Made by a program: the position numbers and the translations under genes
The notes under the pieces: model-generated
Databases searched by the model: none
Told to the model about the DNA's origin: nothing
What the model saw: the letters and a program-made list of their open reading frames with translations, nothing else
Assembly: GCA_005881235.1 (NCBI GenBank)
Contig: VBEQ01000002.1
Location: 1 to 9,420 of the forward strand
Direction of reading: 5' to 3'
DNA: 9,420 nt
Source of the DNA: Chloroflexota bacterium
GTDB lineage: Bacteria; Chloroflexota; Dormibacteria; CF-121
Shown: piece by piece, positions 6,166-9,420 of the stretch
Position numbering within the stretch: the stretch's first letter is position 1
How the letters are laid out: each line of letters starts with the position of its first letter

Positions 6166-8082
6166 ATGAGTGGGGCCATCGCGATCCTGGCGTTTCATCA
6201 GGTCTACCAGCCGCTCGGCGACAGCATTCTTGTCTCGGCGATTGTCGCGGGAATTCCTCTGTACCTCTTGTTCGTGATGCTGGCGATCCTTCGCCTGCCG
6301 GCCTGGCTGTCGGCCCTCACCGCCATGCTTGCCGCGGCGATCCTTGCCGCGCTGGTGTGGCAGATGCCGCTCGGGCTCGACATCTCGGCGACCACCGAGG
6401 GCATGGCCAATGGGTTGTGGCCGATCAGCTGGATCGTGCTCAACGCGGTCTTCTTCCACAACCTGACCATCGCGAGTGGCGACTTCGACGTGATCCGGCG
6501 GTCGCTCACCCGGCTGACCGGGGACCGGCGGGTCCAGGCCCTACTGGTGGCTTTTTGCTTCGGCGCTCTCATGGAAGGCATCGCGGGCTTCGGCGCCCCA
6601 GTCGCCATCTCGGCTGCGATCCTAGCGAGCCTCGGTTTCGAGCCGATCAGTGCGGCGGTCCTGGCGCTGCTCGCCAATACCGCGCCGGTGGCCTTTGGCT
6701 CGATCGGCATACCGATCGTCACGCTCGGTTTGCTGACCGCGCCCATCATCGGTCACAGCGCTAACGATCAGACGCAGGTCACGCTGGCACTGTCCGCCAT
6801 GGTTGGCCGCCAACTTCCGGTCTTCTCGATCCTCATTCCCGGCTTCTTGATCGTTGTTCTCGCCGGCTGGAAGCGCATGGTCGAAGTTCTGCCGGCGGTT
6901 CTCACGGCAGGCGTCGTCTTCGCCGTCATCCAGTTCCTGGTGTCGAACTTCATCGGCCCCGAGCTGACGGACGTGCTCGCCGCCCTGGTCTCGATGGCCG
7001 CCGTCGCCCTGCTGCTTCGCGTCTGGAAGCCGAAGACGCTCTGGGGCTTCGCCGCCGACCGCGCGGATGTGCCAGGCGCAACCCCGAGGTTGCGAAGTGT
7101 CGGCGCCGCCGTTGCCCAGGTCGCCGATCCTCCCGCACGGATCGTGCGCGCCTACATGATGTACGTGATCCTGGTGGTGGTCATCCTGATCGGCCAGATG
7201 GGTAACCTGCCTTTCTTTTCCGGCAGTCCACCGGGCAACGTGAAGAATGCGCTGCACACGCCGGCGAACGTCACCGCTGACTTCAAGTGCGGCCAGCCAG
7301 CATACAAGCTCTGCCCGAATCCGTGGATCGGTCCCAATCCGACAGTGGATGCCGGCGCCTTCAAGTTCCCGTTCTGGAGATTCCAGTGGCCCGGCAGCTA
7401 CAGCGGCACCTCCGCCAAACCCAAAGCCCTGATCTCCCAGGAACCGACGATCGTGACCAAGTCCACGCCGTATCCGGTCACCTTCACCTGGGACTTCCTG
7501 GCAGCGGCCGGTAGCCTCGTGCTCTTCGCGTCGATCGTCGCCTTCATCGTGATGGCGATCCGAGGCGCACCGCTGGGCCTCTTCTTTGCGACCTACGGGC
7601 GCACGCTGCGCCAACTGGCCCTACCCATCATGACGATCGCGTTCATCCTGGGTATCGCCGCCGTGATGAACTTCTCCGGCATGACGTCCACCCTTGCCCT
7701 TCTCATGGCAAAAGCCGGCGGGTTCTTCCCCTTCTTCTCGGCTGTCATCGGTGCGCTGGGCGTTTTCTTGACGGGGAGCGACACCGCGTCCAATACGCTG
7801 TTCGGCCCGATGCAGGCCCATACCGCCCAGCAAATCGTGATCGGCGGACATCCCATGAATCCCATCCTGACGGCGGGCACCAACTCCTCCGGCGGTGTAA
7901 TGGGCAAGATGATCAGCCCACAAAACCTGTCGGTCGGGGCGGCGGGGGTCAACCGGGTGGGCGCGGAAGGGGAGATCTTCCGCCGCACCATCGGCTACAG
8001 CCTGATCCTGACGGCTGCTGTCGGCATCGTCGCCATGATCGAGGTGTACCTGATCCCCGGGATCATTCCCACGTTCGGCTAG
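6166..8082 (+). CDS. lldP: L-lactate permease (LctP/LldP family)
   Basis: This 638-residue inner-membrane transporter probably takes up lactate (and perhaps glycolate) with protons. Seen: close matches to E. coli LldP, including FCFGALMEGIAGFGAPVAIS (130-149), NTAPVAFGSIGIPI (171-184), VGRQLP (213-218), SNFIGPEL (260-267), FLTGSDTASNTLF (534-546), AQQI (554-557) and GGVMGKMISPQ (576-586). More than ten hydrophobic segments are present. It is longer than the about 550 residues of E. coli LldP. Most of the extra length is in one hydrophilic loop at about 346-441, rich in Pro, Phe and Trp, with Cys375 and Cys383, between two membrane segments. The ATG has GGAGGT at 9 bases. It is divergent from the hydroxyacid enzyme and followed by glcD, and this context supports the lactate role. 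Confidence 0.95.
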   Translation: MSGAIAILAFHQVYQPLGDSILVSAIVAGIPLYLLFVMLAILRLPAWLSALTAMLAAAILAALVWQMPLGLDISATTEGMANGLWPISWIVLNAVFFHNLTIASGDFDVIRRSLTRLTGDRRVQALLVAFCFGALMEGIAGFGAPVAISAAILASLGFEPISAAVLALLANTAPVAFGSIGIPIVTLGLLTAPIIGHSANDQTQVTLALSAMVGRQLPVFSILIPGFLIVVLAGWKRMVEVLPAVLTAGVVFAVIQFLVSNFIGPELTDVLAALVSMAAVALLLRVWKPKTLWGFAADRADVPGATPRLRSVGAAVAQVADPPARIVRAYMMYVILVVVILIGQMGNLPFFSGSPPGNVKNALHTPANVTADFKCGQPAYKLCPNPWIGPNPTVDAGAFKFPFWRFQWPGSYSGTSAKPKALISQEPTIVTKSTPYPVTFTWDFLAAAGSLVLFASIVAFIVMAIRGAPLGLFFATYGRTLRQLALPIMTIAFILGIAAVMNFSGMTSTLALLMAKAGGFFPFFSAVIGALGVFLTGSDTASNTLFGPMQAHTAQQIVIGGHPMNPILTAGTNSSGGVMGKMISPQNLSVGAAGVNRVGAEGEIFRRTIGYSLILTAAVGIVAMIEVYLIPGIIPTFG

Positions 8083-8098
8083 TCGTTCGCCCGAATGG

Positions 8099-8120
8099 CC
8101 CTCCCCCTCGCGGGGCGGGT
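8099..8120. repeat. Degenerate copy of the downstream GC palindrome
   Basis: The stretch begins with CCCTCCCCC, then TCGCGGGG, like the palindrome at 8131 but lacking two bases and the last arm. It folds only into a 4-bp stem (8104-8107 with 8112-8115). Together with 8131-8154 it makes a pair of related units 32 bases apart. Confidence 0.5.
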
Positions 8121-8130
8121 ACGACAAATT

Positions 8131-8154
8131 CCCTCCCCCGCTCGCGGGGGAGGG
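8131..8154. repeat. GC-rich palindrome (REP-like; possible weak terminator of lldP)
   Basis: A perfect 10-bp inverted repeat, CCCTCCCCCG / CGGGGGAGGG, encloses the tetraloop CTCG, 49 bases after the permease stop. It is followed by AGGG-type runs and not by a T-run, so it is not a standard intrinsic terminator. Extragenic palindromes of the form CCCTCCCCCGC...GCGGGGGAGGG are commonly dispersed in GC-rich bacterial genomes, so a REP-like element is the best reading. Transcript end protection is a possible role. Confidence 0.7.
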
Positions 8155-8165
8155 CAGGGTGGGGG
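8146..8165 (+). promoter_or_regulatory. G-quadruplex motif upstream of glcD
   Basis: Four G-runs (5, 3, 3 and 5) are separated by loops of 1, 2 and 1 bases on the coding strand, ending 19 bases before the glcD ATG. This meets the usual G3+N1-7 pattern with very short loops. It shares its first two runs with the right arm of the palindrome, so the two folds exclude each other. A function is not shown by the sequence. Confidence 0.45.
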
Positions 8166-8170
8166 CGGCG

Positions 8171-8176
8171 TACCCT
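8171..8176 (+). promoter_or_regulatory. Possible -10 box for leaderless glcD transcription
   Basis: TACCCT (TAnnnT) ends 8 bases before ATG 8185, and no Shine-Dalgarno precedes that ATG. This is the geometry of leaderless promoters in Actinomycetota and Deinococcus. There is no -35 match. It would make glcD transcribed apart from lldP. Confidence 0.25.
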
Positions 8177-8184
8177 TTAACAAA

Positions 8185-9420
8185 ATGGATGCGGCGATTC
8201 GCGAAGGCCTGCTAGGCCAGATTCGCGCCGTTGTTGGCGACCGCTTCGCGTTCGCCGATCCCTACGAGATGCGGCTCTACCAGTACGACGCCAGCCCGGA
8301 GACGGCGCTGCCGGACATCGTCGTCATCCCCGGGACGGCAAAGGAGGTGGCACAGGTCGTCAAGATCTGCGCCGACGCCCGGGTGCCGATCACGGCGCGC
8401 TCCGGCGCCAGCAGCCTGGCCGGCGGCACCGTCCCCGTTGAGGGCGGTGTCGTCATCACCTTCGCCCGGATGGATCGCATCCTCGAGATCGACATCGACA
8501 ACTTGCGCGCCATCGTCCAGCCCGGCGTCGTCAACCTGGCGCTGAGCCAGGCGCTCAAGCCGCATGGCTATTACTACGTTCCCGATCCGTCCAGCCAGGG
8601 CGCTTGCACCATCGGCGGGAACGTCGCGACCAACGCGGGCGGTCCGCACACGCTGCTCTATGGCGTCACGGTCAACCACGTCACGGGTCTCGAGGTAGCG
8701 CTCGCCAACGGCGAGCTGGTCCAGGTCGGTGGGCGCAACGCCGCGGAGGCGATCGGCTACGACCTGACCGGTGTGCTGGTGGGATCGGAGGGGACGATGG
8801 GCGTCGTCACCCGGATCTGGGTGAAGATCCAACCGCTGCCGCCGGTGCAAAAGACCTTGATGGCCGTCTACCCCGATGTTGCCACCGCCAGCAACGCCGT
8901 GTCCGCCATCGTGCGTACCGGGATCCTGCCGGCCGCGATCGAGATGATGGACAAGCTCTCCATCCAGGCGATCGAAGCCGCGTCGCACGCGGGCTACCCA
9001 CTGGACGCCGGCGCAGTCCTGCTGCTCGAGGTCGATGGCACGCCGGAGGTCGCCGAGGAGCTTGGCCAGCGGATGGCGAAGGTCTGTCGCGAGAACGGCG
9101 CCAGCGAGGTGCGGGTCGCCCGCAACGAAGCGGAGCGACAGGCGCTCTGGAAAGGGCGCAAAGGCGCGTTCTCGGCGATGGGTCGCCTCTCGCCCGACTT
9201 CTACGTGATGGATGGCGTCGTGCCGCGCACGAGGTTGCCCGAGACGCTCGCGAAGATCGATGCCATCAGCGAACGCACCGGCTTCAAGATCTGCAACGTG
9301 TTCCACGCCGGCGACGGCAACCTTCACCCTCTCGTCCTCTTCGATGCGTTCAAACCGGGTCAGTACGAAGCCGTGCTCCGGATCGGCGACGAGATCTTGA
9401 GGCTTTGCGCCGATGCCGGC
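8185..9420 (+). CDS. glcD: FAD-linked oxidase, GlcD type (glycolate oxidase / D-lactate dehydrogenase), 3' truncated
   Basis: The frame is open from ATG 8185 to the window end, giving 412 residues of a family that usually runs 460-500. These flavoproteins oxidise glycolate or D-lactate and pass electrons to partner Fe-S subunits or quinone. Seen: the FAD_binding_4 domain at about 40-220 with PDIVVIPGTAKEV, RSGASSLAGG (PP-loop, 72-81), PDPSSQGACTIGGNVATNAGG (133-153), YGVT and VGSEGTMGVVTR (199-210). The FAD-oxidase C-terminal domain follows from about 225 and carries NVFHAGDGNLHP (371-382), the conserved metal-binding His motif. No signal or membrane segment is seen. It lies 102 bp after the lactate permease on the same strand. 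GlcE/GlcF partners, if any, would lie past the window. D-lactate versus glycolate cannot be decided here. Another ATG at 8189 is out of frame. Confidence 0.93.
   Translation, partial: MDAAIREGLLGQIRAVVGDRFAFADPYEMRLYQYDASPETALPDIVVIPGTAKEVAQVVKICADARVPITARSGASSLAGGTVPVEGGVVITFARMDRILEIDIDNLRAIVQPGVVNLALSQALKPHGYYYVPDPSSQGACTIGGNVATNAGGPHTLLYGVTVNHVTGLEVALANGELVQVGGRNAAEAIGYDLTGVLVGSEGTMGVVTRIWVKIQPLPPVQKTLMAVYPDVATASNAVSAIVRTGILPAAIEMMDKLSIQAIEAASHAGYPLDAGAVLLLEVDGTPEVAEELGQRMAKVCRENGASEVRVARNEAERQALWKGRKGAFSAMGRLSPDFYVMDGVVPRTRLPETLAKIDAISERTGFKICNVFHAGDGNLHPLVLFDAFKPGQYEAVLRIGDEILRLCADAG

Noticed and set aside
6073..6459. N-terminal extension of the hydroxyacid enzyme up to 6459
   Set aside because: The extra 129 residues are Arg/Asp/His-rich, lie antisense to the permease start, and are not part of the family; the start at 6072 gives the normal length.
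6622..7614. 330-codon open frame on the minus strand inside lldP
   Set aside because: The sense frame matches L-lactate permease over its full length; the antisense product has no recognisable domain and shadow-like composition.
8131..8154. Standard rho-independent terminator for lldP
   Set aside because: The stem is strong but no T-run follows; the downstream bases are G-rich, so a REP-like palindrome is the better description.
8212..9327. Long open frame of 371 codons on the minus strand
   Set aside because: It is antisense to the clearly real glcD frame, has Arg/His/Asp-rich composition without motifs, and reflects high GC at third codon positions.
1..9420. CRISPR array, tRNA, rRNA, insertion sequence, integrase or defence genes
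   Set aside because: I found no spaced repeats, no tRNA-like cloverleaf, no transposase or recombinase motifs, and no anomalous composition boundary.

Overview
The window is a GC-rich (well above 60% by eye), tightly packed bacterial chromosome segment carrying central and organic-acid metabolism. GTG starts, an archaeal-style two-subunit 2-oxoacid:ferredoxin oxidoreductase, a 7Fe ferredoxin and a ParB-like/metallophosphoesterase pair suggest a high-GC soil or environmental lineage of the Terrabacteria type (Chloroflexota, Dormibacterota or Actinomycetota). The phylum is inference; there is no rRNA or other marker gene here.

Layout: (1) 1-3625, plus strand: a 5'-truncated korA, korB (8-bp overlap), a small metallophosphoesterase (23-bp gap) and a ParB/Srx-like protein (ATGA overlap) read as one operon. 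(2) 3622-3936, minus strand: a 7Fe ferredoxin converging on that operon, with the two stop codons sharing 4 bp. (3) 4031-4969, plus strand: an unrecognised single-pass membrane protein with an Ala/Gln-rich helical outer part. (4) 4966-6072, minus strand: an FMN-dependent alpha-hydroxyacid oxidase/dehydrogenase, again with stop codons overlapping by 4 bp. (5) 6166-8082, plus strand: an L-lactate permease divergent from the hydroxyacid enzyme across 93 bp. (6) 8083-8184: a GC-rich palindrome and a G-quadruplex motif. (7) 8185 to the window end: a GlcD-type FAD-linked oxidase truncated by the window edge; it has no stop codon inside the window.

How the genes fit together (inference): the permease imports lactate or glycolate, the FMN enzyme oxidises the L-2-hydroxyacid, and the GlcD-like flavoprotein handles D-lactate or glycolate. 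This is a compact 2-hydroxyacid utilisation locus. KorAB turns a 2-oxoacid into its acyl-CoA and reduces ferredoxin, and the neighbouring ferredoxin is a plausible partner. The metallophosphoesterase and ParB-like genes have no obvious metabolic link.

I see no mobile element, CRISPR array, tRNA, rRNA, or defence or biosynthetic system. The window is largely ordinary metabolism. The points most worth following are the membrane protein of unknown family, the ParB-like/phosphoesterase pair, the permease loop insertion, and the palindrome plus G-quadruplex upstream of glcD.
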